Below, in pieces: positions 20,462 to 32,546 of a DNA stretch of 64,000 bases. Numbering within the stretch: the stretch's first letter is position 1; each line of letters begins with the position of its first letter. The stretch lies in NCBI GenBank assembly GCA_047967505.1, contig CM106541.1. The stretch is one strand, 5' to 3'. The position numbers were made by a program, and so were the translations under genes. The DNA is from Dipteris shenzhenensis. Taxonomy: Eukaryota; Polypodiophyta; Polypodiopsida; Gleicheniales. The notes beneath the pieces are model-generated. The model saw only the letters and a program-made list of their open reading frames with translations, did not search any database and was not told the DNA's origin.

Positions 20462-21637
20462 TGTCATTGTGCTAGTAGGATAGTGAAGTCATTCTTCAAT
20501 AACCTTACGCCAGCTTCATAGTCATCTCTTCTCACATCCTTAATAGATCACCTTGTCTTGGCAGAGTGTAGGAGGCTTGCTGGTCTTGGTGCACATAGCG
20601 ATAGGGCGGCATGTAGCAAGGTCATTAGTCTTATGCATCGATCAAGCATAGGAACATTGCGGATGCCCTAGCAACGCATTGCGCTATTGTGGCTACCATT
20701 AGTGGACCCAACCATGTATGTGCCACATCACGTCTTCTTCACATTCTACCATGCACGTTGTGAGTAGGCATGATCACGAGGCATAGTCTAGATGTCAATG
20801 ATGTTGATGCTCTTTGGGCTTCTAGTGGTCATGCACCTTGGAGCCATCATTTACTTGATGATTGTAGCAAGTCTTTCATAGTGCAGTTTTGGGAGAAGCA
20901 TTGCAAGGCATCTCTAGTGGCCAAACTGAGTTGTACACTCAATTTGAAGAGGCAAATCCTGAGTTAGGATTGGTTAGAGATCCTTTAAGAGATGTAGCCC
21001 ATGGTGTGTGCGATGCTCTCGAGAGCACGATACGTGTTGTTGTCGATACCATGTGGACTTTTGATTATTCTATGATGTGTTTCATTCCCTTGATCATACA
21101 AGGGAGTTGTTGCTACTAGCCCTCATGACTTTGTTCACTCTATACTATGTTCGAGAGGAGGATGCAATGTACAACGGAGATGCGATGCATGTGGTGGGTT
21201 GGCCAGACTACCTAGAGTTGACCAAGATGGTAGCAACATGGAGATAGTGCATTGGCAGCACTATCAGTATGTCACACATGTTAGATGGTGGTGGACAGTC
21301 GAGGAGGTTGTAGATTGTGGAGAAGGAGACTCCACTTGCCATTTTCATTGTTGCTTTTAGACATCAAATCTACCCCTTCGTACGTCACACCCACACCATG
21401 AAGTGGGAAGATCATCAGTTTTGTACCTGCTTGAGGACATTTCCCATAGGGGTGGTCATCTCCATCATGGACTTTGCGGCAAACTACACTTTTGCACCAC
21501 AGCACACGAGATGTAATCAAAATATTACTTTTTTGAGTAGGTAACACATGCAACGTTTTTTGTGCTTTTGCAAGCATTATATTCCTTTACATTACCCTCA
21601 TTCTTTATTTGGTGTATTTTGGTAAGTTGCTATATTC
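20462..21637. other. No recognisable gene
   Basis: Several plus-strand ORFs of 60-76 residues overlap in different frames (20770-21119), which hints at an old coding region with frame breaks. I recognise no domain. Minus ORF 21281-21577 is similarly unplaced. Confidence 0.35.
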
Positions 21638-21820
21638 ATGCACATCAATTATTGTCATGCACAAGCACATCTGGATGGGATTGATAGCACCCCTAAGTCT
21701 CGAATGATTGTGAGAGAGTATCACTTCTACATTAGTGATGATCATCTGCATGATGCCCATTTTGTGCAGCACTGCTTTACTCTTCATGACAGTTACTTGA
21801 GAGATCAAGGGGTCACATGA
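21638..21820 (+). pseudogene. Unrecognised ORF relic, copy 1
   Basis: The 60-residue ORF ends REYHFYISDDHLHDAHFVQH (first 20 residues shown) and continues with a Cys/Phe/Leu-rich stretch. A second plus-strand ORF at 23391-23576 has the related YHFYISNDMHD preceded by ESRSVQ, where this one has KSRMIV. The shared spacing suggests one protein family of unknown function, possibly transposon-encoded. Confidence 0.4.
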
Positions 21821-22935
21821 CAACATTAGATCTGGTCTGAAGGATGTGGTGGAAATCTCAAATTTGATAGAAAGTTCTTTTGGTTATGCAGATGGCACCA
21901 TGAGACTGGCATTTTGGTGATCTGGAGATTCTTCAAGACATGGCATGGGAAGGGAGAGCATGACAATGCAGGTGCATGTGTGAAGCATGCTTTGAGATGA
22001 CACCAGTTGTGTCATGATGCTGATCTGTTCAAGGATGTATAGGATGTGGTCAGTGGTGTACATAGTACTTGATTGGGTCATTGTTTGCTTGGGTGTAGCC
22101 ATTTTTGGTGAGGTTCATGGACTTTTCTATATATAGGTATCTTGCATGACCCATAACTTTTGCATTGCTCAACGGAATCCGGCAAACTTTGTCTTCAAGT
22201 TGTAGTACAATTTCCAAACTTAAACATGAGAGAATAAAAATTATGAAATAAGGATTTGGAATTGCATCCACCAATAGTATGTCACTAGCATAGGATCACC
22301 CGGCAATATGATAACAGATAAGCATAACCTCATGCATAATAAGGCATCAATCATTGTCAACCACTATCTCTATAAGTGTACGTGCCTGTAAGAAAATCTA
22401 TCCCCACGCACAAGTCTACCACCCCTATAGCAGTGGGCTATGCCAATCCTTGCAGTAAAATGGATAAGAAAAATGAGTGTAGTGTAGAGAAACAAGGCAC
22501 CTGTATTTCTTTTTCAACTATAAGTGGCAACCAATCTCTTGAGAACCTTCAAGAGGTCTTCTTCCCTCAGCCCCCAAGCTTTGATAGATAGTCTTCAACA
22601 AACTTGAGTAGATGCAACTTCCACAGCTTCAATCTGCCAGATTTCTTCTCAAGATTTTTAAAACGGCAATTTGGGGATGTAAATGATCAAATTTGGCCAA
22701 AAAATAGCAGACTCAAGTCCAAAAAACTTGAAATTACTTAGAGTAGTGAAATTGAGAAATGTAGAGTATTCATTTGCAGAATTTTGACATTGTGACCAAA
22801 AGCTGCCTGTAGAAGGGAGGACAAGCAGGAATTCTTCAACACAGGGTTAGCACGTCTCTCTTATCCTCAAAAATGACCAGGGTTCTACCTCGACACACCA
22901 CTCTACCACAACAGCTGACCCATAAGCATTGAAGT

Positions 22936-22947
22936 GCTCTAATACCA
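22936..22947 (-). promoter_or_regulatory. Family E element primer-binding site
   Basis: The minus strand reads TGGTATTAGAGC immediately after the LTR at 22948-23257. Confidence 0.85.
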
Positions 22948-23257
22948 TGTCAAAGAAGATAGCATAGCAGAAGCGGGAACACCTAGGTATGAGAAAGAAC
23001 ACCAGGAGGGCAAGCAGCCTCCAACACACAGTCTATTCTATACTATAAGGATAAAGACAGTACATCAACCAAGTGAACACAGTAAAAGAACTAAAACCAC
23101 AAGATAAGACCTAACTGGACTGATAAGAACTAACCATGGGTATGAACCATGGTTTGACTCCTACTAACCACTAAGACACCAATCATAGTGCCAATAGGCA
23201 TATCCAGCTATTCGTAACATATCTGTGGGATAGCATACCCGAGCTTGTCTTCCAACA
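22948..23257 (-). mobile_element. Family E copia 5' LTR with leader
   Basis: A 310-bp LTR with minus-strand start TGTTGGAAGACAAGC and end TTGACA, followed by a primer site. A leader-like stretch without ORFs runs left to about 22560. No gag or pol follows before element C begins at 20456, so the internal part is lost or non-autonomous. Its last 120 bp match the fragment inside element C at 18073-18193. I could not identify a TSD or the matching 3' end. Confidence 0.75.
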
Positions 23258-23390
23258 GTTTAGGATGTGCCTTGCCAATTTTCCCTGTGACACTATTGTC
23301 TCTGTCATAGATTTTACGTAAAATTATTCATTTCAAGAACAAGATGAGATACAAAGTGCTCACTAGTACAACAAGTAGATAACAATTCTT

Positions 23391-23576
23391 GTGCATATCA
23401 CATATAGTCATTTGCTTGATTCTTCCACGCCTGATACTAATCTGCTTGCTGACTCACATGAGTCCAGGTCAGTGCAACACACATACCATTTCTACATTTC
23501 AAATGATATGCATGATCACTACGAGTGTAGTAAAAAATTACCAGTCTCCAGGCTCGCATGCTCAATAGAGTACTAG
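23391..23576 (+). pseudogene. Unrecognised ORF relic, copy 2
   Basis: 61 residues containing STPDTNLLADSHESRSVQ and YHFYISNDMHDHY. It resembles 21638-21820 over about 40 residues. It runs into the first unit of the 237-bp satellite, so its end is not original. Confidence 0.4.
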
Positions 23577-24215
23577 AGTGCATGGTAATGAGTGATTAGA
23601 GGTGATTAGGCTTCATGGTTTACTTTTGTGGGAATTACTGCCCAGTGGTGGTGGCTCTCATCAGCCACGCCTTTTGTGGCTATGATTCCACCAGGTTGGT
23701 AGTTAAAATTACCAGCCACCACTCACCCACCACCAAGCTTAAGCATGCATGATCACTATGAGTGCAGTAAAGACTACCAATCACTGGGCTCGCATGCTAA
23801 GTAGAGAACTAGACTGCATGGTAATGAATGATTAGAGGTGATTAGGCTTCATGATTTACTTTTATGGGAATTACTACCTAATGGTGGTGGCTCTCATTAG
23901 CCACATCTGTCATGGCTACGATTCCACCGAGCTGGTAGTTAAAATTACGAGCCACCACTCACCCACCACCAAGCTTAAGCATGCATGATCACTATGAGTG
24001 CAATAAAAATTACCAGTCACCGGGCTTGCTACTAGCCTTGCATGGTAATGAGTGATTAGAGCTTCATGATTTACCTTTGTGGAAATTAGTGTCCAGTGGT
24101 GGTGGCTCTCATCAACCATGTCTATCATGGCTAAGATTCCACCGAGCTGGGTCTTATTACCAACCACCGGAGTGGCCTGCTCACCCACCACATGGTGTCT
24201 ACTTCATGATTACCA
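23510..24215. repeat. 237-bp satellite, about 3 units
   Basis: GCATGATCAC begins units at 23510, 23747 and 23983 (periods 237 and 236). Each has GGTGGTGGCTCTCAT and ACTCACCCACCACCAAGCTT (third unit degenerate). Units differ by scattered substitutions; the third has a deletion. Confidence 0.92.
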
Positions 24216-25486
24216 GCCCTGGGGTGGCGCCTAAGATTCCACCGTAGTGACTTGCAATTAATATGGATGGAACCCCAGGCTCCAGCCACCACGGTGGCTC
24301 AAACTTTATAATATATAATATCTGTGGCATTTCGTATTTTACTAAGTTGCTCTCATTTGCCCCTGCTTTGCTACTTTGCTCCACATGCTCTACTACTTTG
24401 CTCCATACCCCTCCTCCAACTCTTTTTCACCCCTGCTCTACTTTTTCTCCATGCTCCCTCCTCCAACTTTTGTCACTCATCTGCTCCCCTACTCATCTAC
24501 TGCTCACCCACTCATCTTCACCATGCCTACTACCACCCCCCCTCGATCTCCCCTTGATGCTCTATGATCCGAATGTTATCTTCCTTCTCATATAAGGTGA
24601 TTGTGTTGCACTCACCTACAGTAGAAATGCTGGCACTAGTGGAGACCCTTCGTTCCCACTGTCAATTCCCCCCACATCTGCATGTTACCACCTTAGACGA
24701 CATGCTCATTGAGGGCCTCTTTATGGCTATGCTATACGCACTCCCCCTAGATGTCAACAAAGGCCTCAGTATTTTCAAAGGAGAGTACTCTTGACTTGTT
24801 GGGGGGGTGTAATCTGATTCTTGGCAATGTGCATGGTCTTCGACCTCTCCATCATCTCCTCCTTTGGCTCACTAAAAAATTTTAATGCAACAAGCTAGAC
24901 TGGCAAAAATACTGAGTTGTACAAATTCCCTCTTGCTCACGCGAGGACCTCAGTAATGGCTAGATGTAATCTTTTGGCCACTAAGCTCTCAATGATCTTT
25001 TGGCTCACTGGATGTAATGTTTTGGTCTCTAAGGCTCTCAATAATTGCCGAGTTTTTATTACATGTATGTAATCTCTTTTTGTTCAATTTAAGGCTCTCA
25101 GTATGGATTGTTGTTAACTTTTATATTTGAATGGTTATGGTCACTAGCTATAATCTTTTGGCCTTTAAGCCTCTCAGCAATTGCTGAGTTTTTATAAATG
25201 TAAGATCCTCTGTTCAATTTTTACTCGGTATAAGTTATTAATTTTTATAACACTTGTTATGGGATGTAGATGTACATTGTAATCTCTTTTTCTCAATTTT
25301 CACTCGATAAATTATACTTTTTCCCTCGTTTATATTTATTGTAATGAGGACTAAAATACCAATAAAGCACGATTACAATTTCCTCGGTTTATGACCAAAA
25401 TAGTGCTAAAATAACTCCAACAACCCACTTTTGTGGTTGCATGGAGATACATCTAGAAAAATACAATTAAACTTTCAAAAAATACA
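24216..25486. other. No supported gene; CT-rich then AT-rich
   Basis: A C/T-rich tract at 24380-24560 gives overlapping spurious ORFs. An ORF at 24564-24794 plus has no recognisable domain. At 24960-25200 a degenerate phrase built on TAATCTTTTGGCC and TTGCTGAGTTTTTAT appears about three times. Confidence 0.45.
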
Positions 25487-25494
25487 ATTGACAA

Positions 25495-25632
25495 GATATG
25501 GCCCTTGAGGGGTCCCCTCTAGGGGCAAGCGCCATATCGACATGCATTATACAATATCTAGGATGGCACTGGACAAAAATGGCATGTCGATATGGCCCTT
25601 GCCCCTAGAGGGGACCCCTCAAGGGCCATATC
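25495..25632. repeat. Near-perfect inverted repeat, 51-bp arms, 36-nt loop
   Basis: The arm 25495-25545 is the reverse complement of 25582-25632 with one mismatch. Each arm is itself partly palindromic: it begins GATATGGCCCTTG, contains GGGGTCCCC and nearly ends GCGCCATATC. Imperfect pairing around CAATTG extends the stem on both sides. No ORF is present. Confidence 0.93.
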
Positions 25633-25789
25633 ATCAATTGCATATTTTGCTTGGTTGCACAAGGGAATACATTTTCCTTGGTACACAAATATATAACTCC
25701 AAGAACTATCGCAGTGGTTATCATAGATTTCCTTCTAGTCATCATAGACCTCCTCTTGTAATACATAAAAATAGGTAATGGAGCTATAA

Positions 25790-26075
25790 CTCCAAGAACC
25801 AGTGCAATGGTCTCTCCAAGACAACCTTGAATTCTGGGAAATGACAGGTCATCAGGGTGCTGAAGTGATGCTTCATAATGATATATTACATCTCATTATT
25901 ACACCAAAAACTAGTGTAGTGGTCTCTCTAAGCCAACCTATGATTTGCATGGGCAAAGATGCGGCAAAAGGCTACGCAATGACAGGTGGTTAGGCTAGAG
26001 CACTACGATGGTGTTCAAAATGATAGATTACATCTCATTATTACACCAAGAACCAGCATGATGGTCTCTCCACCA
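25790..26075. repeat. Degenerate repeat, about 3 units
   Basis: Variants of CCAAGAACCAGTGCAATGG followed by TCTCTCCAAG occur at about 25794, 25903 and 26046, two of them preceded by TTACATCTCATTATTACACC. Spacing is irregular (about 110 and 140 bp). Confidence 0.6.
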
Positions 26076-26816
26076 AGCCAACCTTCAATTTTAATTATCT
26101 GCATGGGTGCGATGCCCAGTGACAAGTGGAAAAGCTACAACAAAATGATAAGAGGTCATGTGGCTCAATGCACTGTGTGAAGCAGTGCAAAGATGTCGTG
26201 TGCTAAGCTATGCGTTGTTTAGAATAAATAGATTGTGTCTCATTATTATGCTAGTGCACCATCATGACATCGAAAAAAATTCCAATGAGAGTGTGGTCTG
26301 CGCAAAATTCAAATATTCACCCAAGAGCGCATCACGTCGTGGCGGGCCCAAAAATAGTTTTGCAATTAGCTACATCCAAGCAAATGTTGACCCGAGTAGC
26401 AGTGCCAACTCTTCTTATTGATCACGTGACGATAGTTGGTGAGGCATCTATTTTGGTGTGTCGATGTTGGTAGCATTGATTAGTCCAGACTATATGATTG
26501 TCAATCCATGCATGGAACTTTGGACTTTCATTCTATTAGGAGTACATACTTCACAGACCCCACAATACTCTCTCAACAATTTGCATGTTTTTGCTCTACA
26601 TGCATTGATGGTGATTGGGGTGCTTGTTCCATGACAGCATGGGTTGATCCATGGAGACAACATGTACTTTCTCCTTAACCTTGGGAGGCAACACATGATG
26701 ACCAGGATGTTGGGTTCACATCTAGCAGGGATTTTGATCACTTGACAGATTCATGATGTTTTTGCTATCATTGCACCTGAGGACACTTATTGAGATGCTC
26801 TTTGGCCAAAAGCATG

Positions 26817-27107
26817 CTCGACAAGGACACAATGGATGGACATGGGATAGACTTTGATGCTCATAGCATGGTGGTGGTTGGCTATAACTTCATGCAATTA
26901 CAGAGGTGGGGTGGCTTCATCGAGTTCTAGCTATACATGACTGATCATGAGGCATACATGTATTCCCATCTAGTTGTCGTGATCAAGCTTGACTTTCATC
27001 ATGTGGTCTTTCACAAGGCCAGATCCACTCCGCAATGGTGCCTTGCTATAGAGGATCACGAGAGCATACTTGAGACTATTGACATGAGAGCTGATCTTGA
27101 GAAGTAG
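26817..27107 (+). pseudogene. Unrecognised ORF relic
   Basis: One plus frame stays open for about 97 codons apart from a single TAG at 26927-26929. It reads DTMDGHGIDFDAHSMVVVGY, then after the stop DHEAYMYSHLVVVIKLDFHH, and ends MRADLEK. Composition looks protein-like but I do not recognise a family. The internal TAG could be a decayed CAG. Confidence 0.4.
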
Positions 27108-27529
27108 TTCATTGTGTTGTTATTTCAATGTTTTGTATTGGGGATCTACAGTCCCTTTGGTAGTTCTTTGCATTGTTATCTCATTTTGTATCATTGTACC
27201 AGGGATCTACAGTCTCATGCTCTCGGCATATCATTGTAATTTGGGTCTTTGTTATCTTTGTATTGGCCATATATGATTTCATGCACTTAGCATATCATTC
27301 AATTGACATCATGGTTTGCCATTCATGCATCTTCAATTATTCATTATAGTGTTGTGCTAAAGATTTATGTGTGCTTTAAAGTTACTAGAAAATTCTATGT
27401 AATTCTGCTTAATCTAGGTAGGATGTCCGATTGGATTGGGATGGATGTGGGTGGTTGATGCATACTTTTTTCAGTGGACATGGATAGCCATGAAAACTTG
27501 GGTGGGGATTCGATGATCAAAAATAGTGG

Positions 27530-29700
27530 CCATTGGGCTTCAAATGTAGCATGGGGATCACCCGATGTACCTTTTGGAATGTGTGTTTTACTCACAAATA
27601 AAGGAAAATGGCACCAAATGGTGCAAAATCCATGGGTCCCATCGCCAGATGGCCATCAAAATTGGCATGGGCCTCAAGATAGGTGGTCCCCACATGCGTA
27701 TAAAGTTTTGTTGCCACTAGGCTTCATATGTGTTCCATGTGCAGAATACATGGGTTCCATGGCCACTAAAATTGGCAAGGACCTTGAGGTAATTGGTCCC
27801 CACATGCGTGCAAAGTTTTATTGCCATTGGCCTCCGTATGTGGCATGGGGATTGCTCGATGTACCTTCCAGAATGTACGTTTTACTTACAAATGAAGAAA
27901 AATAGTGTCAAATGGTGCAAAATATGTGGGTCCCATCATTAGATGGCCATAAAATTGGCACGAACCTCCAAAGAGATGGTCCCCACATGTGTGTAAAATT
28001 TTCTTGCCATTGGGCTTTGGATGTGGCATGCGAACCACTAGATGTACCTTTTAGAATGTGCATTTTACTCACAAATGAAGGAAAAAGGCATCTAATGGTG
28101 TGGAATCCATGGGTCCCATCGTCAGATGGCCACCAAAATTGGTGCAAACGTCGATATAGGTGGAGTCCACATGAATGCAAAGTTTTGTTGCCATTGAGCT
28201 TTGGATGTGGCATGGGGATCGCTCGATGTACCTTCTAGAATGTGCATTTTACTCACAAATGAAGGAAAACTGCATCAAATGGTGCAGAATACATGGGTTC
28301 CATGGCCACTAAAATTGGCAACGACCTTGAGGTAATTGGTCCCCACATGCGTGCAAAGTTTTGTTGCCATTGGCCTCCGTATGTGGCATGGGGATCGCTC
28401 GATGTACCTTCTAGAATGTGTGTTTTACTCACAAATGAAGGAAAGCAGTGTCAAATGGTGCTGAATACATGGGTCCCATCGTAAGAGGCCACCAGAGTTG
28501 GCACGGACCTTGAGATAGGTGGTCCCCACATGTGTGCAAAGTTTTCTCACCATTGGGCTTCGGATGTGGCATGGGGATCGCAAGGGGGATCGCCATATTT
28601 ACCTTCTAGAATCTCAAGGGGGTCACTATGTATAAACCCTATATCACGTGCATTCAAGGCCTATTTTTTCATGAATAAAACATGCCCTTTTCTATTCAAT
28701 ATATGAATACCTCCTTTATATGATACCCTGTGTATGTGAAAAATGTGTAAATAAGGGATTTAAAAAACTTCTTTGGTTGAACTCATGTGCTACACTTACA
28801 TATTTATGAGTGTCTAGGATGTGCATTTTACTGACAAATGAAGTAAAAAGGCATCAAATGGTGTAGAATCCATGGGTCCCATGGATGGCCACAAAAATTA
28901 GGACAGACCTTGAGATAGGTGGTCCCGACATGAATGCAAAGTTTCCTTTCCACTTGGATTCGGATGTGACATGGAGATCACAAATGATGAAAAATGGCAT
29001 CAAATGGTGCAGAGTACGTGGATCCCATCGTCATATGGCCACCAAAATGGCATGAATGCCAAGATAGTGGTCCCCCACATGCATCCAAAGTTTTTTTGCC
29101 ATTAGGCTTCGAATGTGGCATGGGGATCGCCTGATGTATCTTCTAGAATGTGCATTTTACTCAAAAATGAAGGAAAATGATGTCAAATGGTGCAAAATAC
29201 GTGGTTCCCATCGTCATATGGCCACCAAAATTGGCATGAACCTCAGCATAAGTGGTCCCCACATGAGTGCAAAGTTTCCTTGCCATTGGCTTCATATGTG
29301 GCATGGGGATCGCTAGGCATACCGTCAAGAATGTGCATTTTACTCACAAATGAAGGAAAACGACATCAAATGGTGCAGAATACCTGGGTCCCATCATTAT
29401 ATGGCCAACAAAATTGGTACGAACCTCAAGATAGATGGTCCTCACATGTGTGAAAAGTTTTCTCTCCATTGGTCTTTGATGTAGCATGGGGATTGCCAGA
29501 TGTACCTTCTACAATGTGTGTTGTACTCACAAATGAAGGAAAAAGGCATCAAATGGTGCAGAACTTTTGGGTCCCATCATCAAATGGCCACCAAAATTGG
29601 CACAAACCTCGAGATATGTGGTCCCCACATGTTTGCAAAGTTTCGTTGCCATGGGCTTTGGATGTGGCATGGGGATTACTAGATGTACTCTAGAATATAC
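27530..29700. repeat. 183-bp satellite array, about 12 units
   Basis: The landmark TGGCATGGGGAT (or a variant) occurs at 27547, 27841, 28024, 28208, 28384, 28567, 28967, 29115, 29299, 29482 and 29665. Most intervals are 176-184 bp; the 294, 400 and 148 bp intervals reflect indels, including about 200 bp of unrelated AT-rich sequence near 28620-28820. Units share GGTCCCCACATG, GTGCAAAGTTTT, ATTTTACTCACAAATGAAGG and ATGGGTCCCATC. ORFs of 60-140 residues here are satellite artefacts. Confidence 0.95.
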
Positions 29701-29784
29701 CTAGGTGCATGCACGTGTAGAAAAATAGCGCATGCGGTGAACAAATGCACATGTGCATTGTTCGGAATGAGAAAAACCTTTGCA

Positions 29785-29960
29785 GGTACCACGTGCAAAG
29801 CTATGTAAATTAAGAATATACAGATGTATGCAATGTGAAACCATGTACATTACATTACTTTGAAACCATGTACATCACATTACTTTGAAACCATGTACAT
29901 CACATTGCTAGTACCACGTGCAAAGCCATGTAAATTAAAAATATACGAATGTACATAATG
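29785..29960. repeat. 25-bp triplication flanked by a 51-bp duplication
   Basis: GAAACCATGTACATYACATT plus a short TACTTT tail is repeated three times from about 29837. On both sides lie copies of a sequence starting GTACCACGTGCAAAGC (29786 and 29911). Confidence 0.85.
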
Positions 29961-30637
29961 AACATAAGGTACAAACAATAGTAGGTGGCGATATGAAAAC
30001 TAAGGTAGTATCTATATATCATTGTAATCAAATACATAAAATAACATACAAAATATGTATGTGAAGAAATTTGCATACATTAGTGCTAACCTAGCTAGCC
30101 TAAGTTTAGCAAAATAAACCATACAAAATTGAATACATCCATGCCAAACCAACTAGTTTGAGTTTAGCAAAATGATACATCACTAGTTTGAGATATAATT
30201 TTATCCTCAAAATAATCTAGAACCATAGGCCTCTGCACCGCAGCTAGTCTAGGCCTCTGCGCCATTCGCTCTGTGATGGAGGAGCCCTCTGAAGCAGGTC
30301 GAGAAGTGGATGCCTACTCATCATGCAACACACATCCTACCTTCGCAAGCTCGCATTCTTGTGCCCATCGTAATAGCTCCTTCCTCCTACCCCACAAATG
30401 GTAGTCGTCCAAGGCTCATGCCTCAAACTTAGCACGACTCATTGTCTCAACCTCCTCATACCGCTCTTGTGCCCCTCCATACTACAGTATGTCACAAAGG
30501 CTCTCCCTTAAAACACACTCAACTATCCCATCCTCCTAGAAGTCCTTATCAAGCCACACCAGAGGGGTAGGATCCTCAAAGCTTGGAGGAATGTTAACAT
30601 CCCTCCTTATGTACAATCCTCAAAAGATCCTCTCATG
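29961..30637. other. No supported gene
   Basis: AT-rich with no clear ORF. The minus-strand relic described next may extend here but I cannot trace it. Confidence 0.4.
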
Positions 30638-31210
30638 TCATGCAAGAAGCCGGTCCACGTGTCGAGGATCCATGACATGACCATCGGGATACAATGCATC
30701 AATGCCCAAAACCCTATATGTGCTGATGTCCACCTCATACTTGTAGTAGGGGCTTGTCGCTCTAGACTCTAGCATAACCATGCAATGCAAGTGGAACATG
30801 TGGCCGCACCTAAGCTCATAAAAACCTATCATATTGAGTGACTCGAGACACACTATGCACAACATACCCTAGAGAAAAGCGGGCCCTTTGGCTGGAAACC
30901 TCGGGCATGCACACGTTTGATACTGCATGTAGAGAAAGGGATACATAAGGCTCATGTTTAATCTCATTTTGTTCATGGGTATGGGTTTGCATGAAGTACA
31001 CATCTGTTCGATTTTGTGTAATCTTGTGCATGCTAACCTCATCCTGTAGCAGCCTCTATATCTCCTGCATGCAAGTCTATGTCTCCTCAAGTCCCATCTG
31101 CATTGTAACCCTCACCTCCTCTAACTCATGGAGATGAGACTGAGTTTCACTCAGCTCTACCCTCAAACTCTCTATGGTCTGAGTCAACTCGTGTGTGTCT
31201 ACTACTACTA
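30638..31210 (-). pseudogene. Coiled-coil and RING-like gene relic
   Basis: Reading the minus strand from 31210, one frame gives a heptad-rich coiled-coil segment (ESLRVELSETQSHLHELEE) with two internal TAG stops near 31084 and 31066. After a frame change the ORF 30638-30865 starts MLCIVCLESLN and has RCGHMFHLHC, the spacing of the first three zinc-ligand pairs of a RING-H2 finger. The expected last Cys pair is replaced by SPYY. RING proteins act as ubiquitin ligases, but with a ligand pair missing and broken frames this one is not functional. It may be a captured host gene. Confidence 0.5.
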
Positions 31211-31799
31211 ATGGTGGTGCCTACCCATACATGTGCAAAGAAATAAATAAAAATTATACCTTAATGTACAAACAAAGGATGCATACATGTGCACGTCCTA
31301 TAAGAATAAGGATAGATCTAAATTATACCTTATTGATATCAATAAGAAAAAATCAAGGAAATGAATGAGTGGCACATACTATGATGATAGGAGAAATGAC
31401 AGAGGTAGATGCTATGCCAACAATGGGAGGCACATCTAATCCACTACTAGAAGGTGCCTGCATGAAAAAAACCAAACAAATCAAGACTAAAACCTACATT
31501 CACAACAATAAATAAATGTAATTTCTACCTTCAGAATAAATCAAAATTCTAACTAAGTCTTAATGATCATAAACAAAAAATAACAAAAAAGTGGCACATA
31601 TAGGAGTAGCGGCCCCACATGATGTGCTGATAACCTGGAGCACATGGAAGTGGCTATGAGAGGCTGTCGATGTACATGCCTATGCCATAGTAACAAAATA
31701 TTTAAGAACTATAAACTTTAACATATAATTAGGAAAAAAAACAACAAATAAAATCTATACAGTACCGTGCCAATGGGATGCTTCAATTGTGATAGCGAG
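31211..31799. other. No supported gene
   Basis: AT-rich spacer between two minus-strand relics that may be parts of the same ancient gene. Short repeats of AAATAATAAAAATTATACC type occur near 31240-31330. Confidence 0.4.
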
Positions 31800-32546
31800 C
31801 TAAGTGCCTGCTGAATGGACTTTGTAGTAGATCTCACACCCAATGTCATGTGAGACCCTACCTAATGTATAGAGGAGACTGGCACAAATGTGGACTCTCC
31901 AATACTGCAATGGGTCATCTAGCTCACTGCTGATGCATCCTACTAGCACCACCTCCACCACTAGGCTACACACTAGAGTAATCGGCACTAAGTCCCAATA
32001 CAAACTCGGCATACAACTGCCAAAGTATAACAAGATCTGAAGATTATTAGGCATCCTTCCATTGTTAGCAACCACATATCTACCATAGATGTGTGATGCT
32101 ACCAATGGGTTGAAGCACAATGGTTTCCCGCTCATCGGCCTATTGTTGCTGTGCACATCCAAGAATGGCATCCCTCATCCCAAAACAAACTCGACATACA
32201 ACTACATGCCAAAGTATAATGAGATCTGAATATTATTGGGCATCCTTCCATTGTAAGAAACCACATATCTACTATTGATGTGTGATGGTACCAATGGGTT
32301 GGAGCACAACGATTTCTCACTCGTCGGCCTATTGCCGTGCACATCCAAGAACATGTCTAAGACAATCCCATGCAACCTTCTCACCTCATTGTAAGAAAGG
32401 CCATGGGATATAGAATCAAGGTGATGGGTACATATCCACTCCTCTATACCTAACGTGTTGCCTAAAGTGTGCAATGATGCAAGCATGGACTCTAGGTCAG
32501 GAACAAGGTGGAGGAAAACTGGGATGCCAATCATGTACCCTAGCAC
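31800..32546 (-). pseudogene. Unrecognised minus-strand ORFs with internal 189-bp duplication
   Basis: Minus ORFs 32202-32546 and 31800-32171 (114 and 123 residues) share the segment FLDVHGNRPTSEKSLCSNPL / FLDVHSNNRPMSGKPLCFNP and the following RYVVSYNGRMPNN / RYVVANNGRMPNN. The DNA shows a tandem duplication with period 189 bp (landmark GCATCCTTCCATTG at 32051 and 32240). The rest of each ORF is hydrophobic and resembles no domain I know. It lies upstream of and on the same strand as the coiled-coil/RING relic, so it may be an earlier exon of the same gene. Confidence 0.45.

Noticed and set aside
27474-29693. Series of similar ORFs of 60-143 residues
   Set aside because: They repeat with the 183-bp satellite and have no independent coding signal.
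27530-29700. CRISPR array
   Set aside because: Units are long, fully homologous and lack spacers; this is a eukaryotic satellite.
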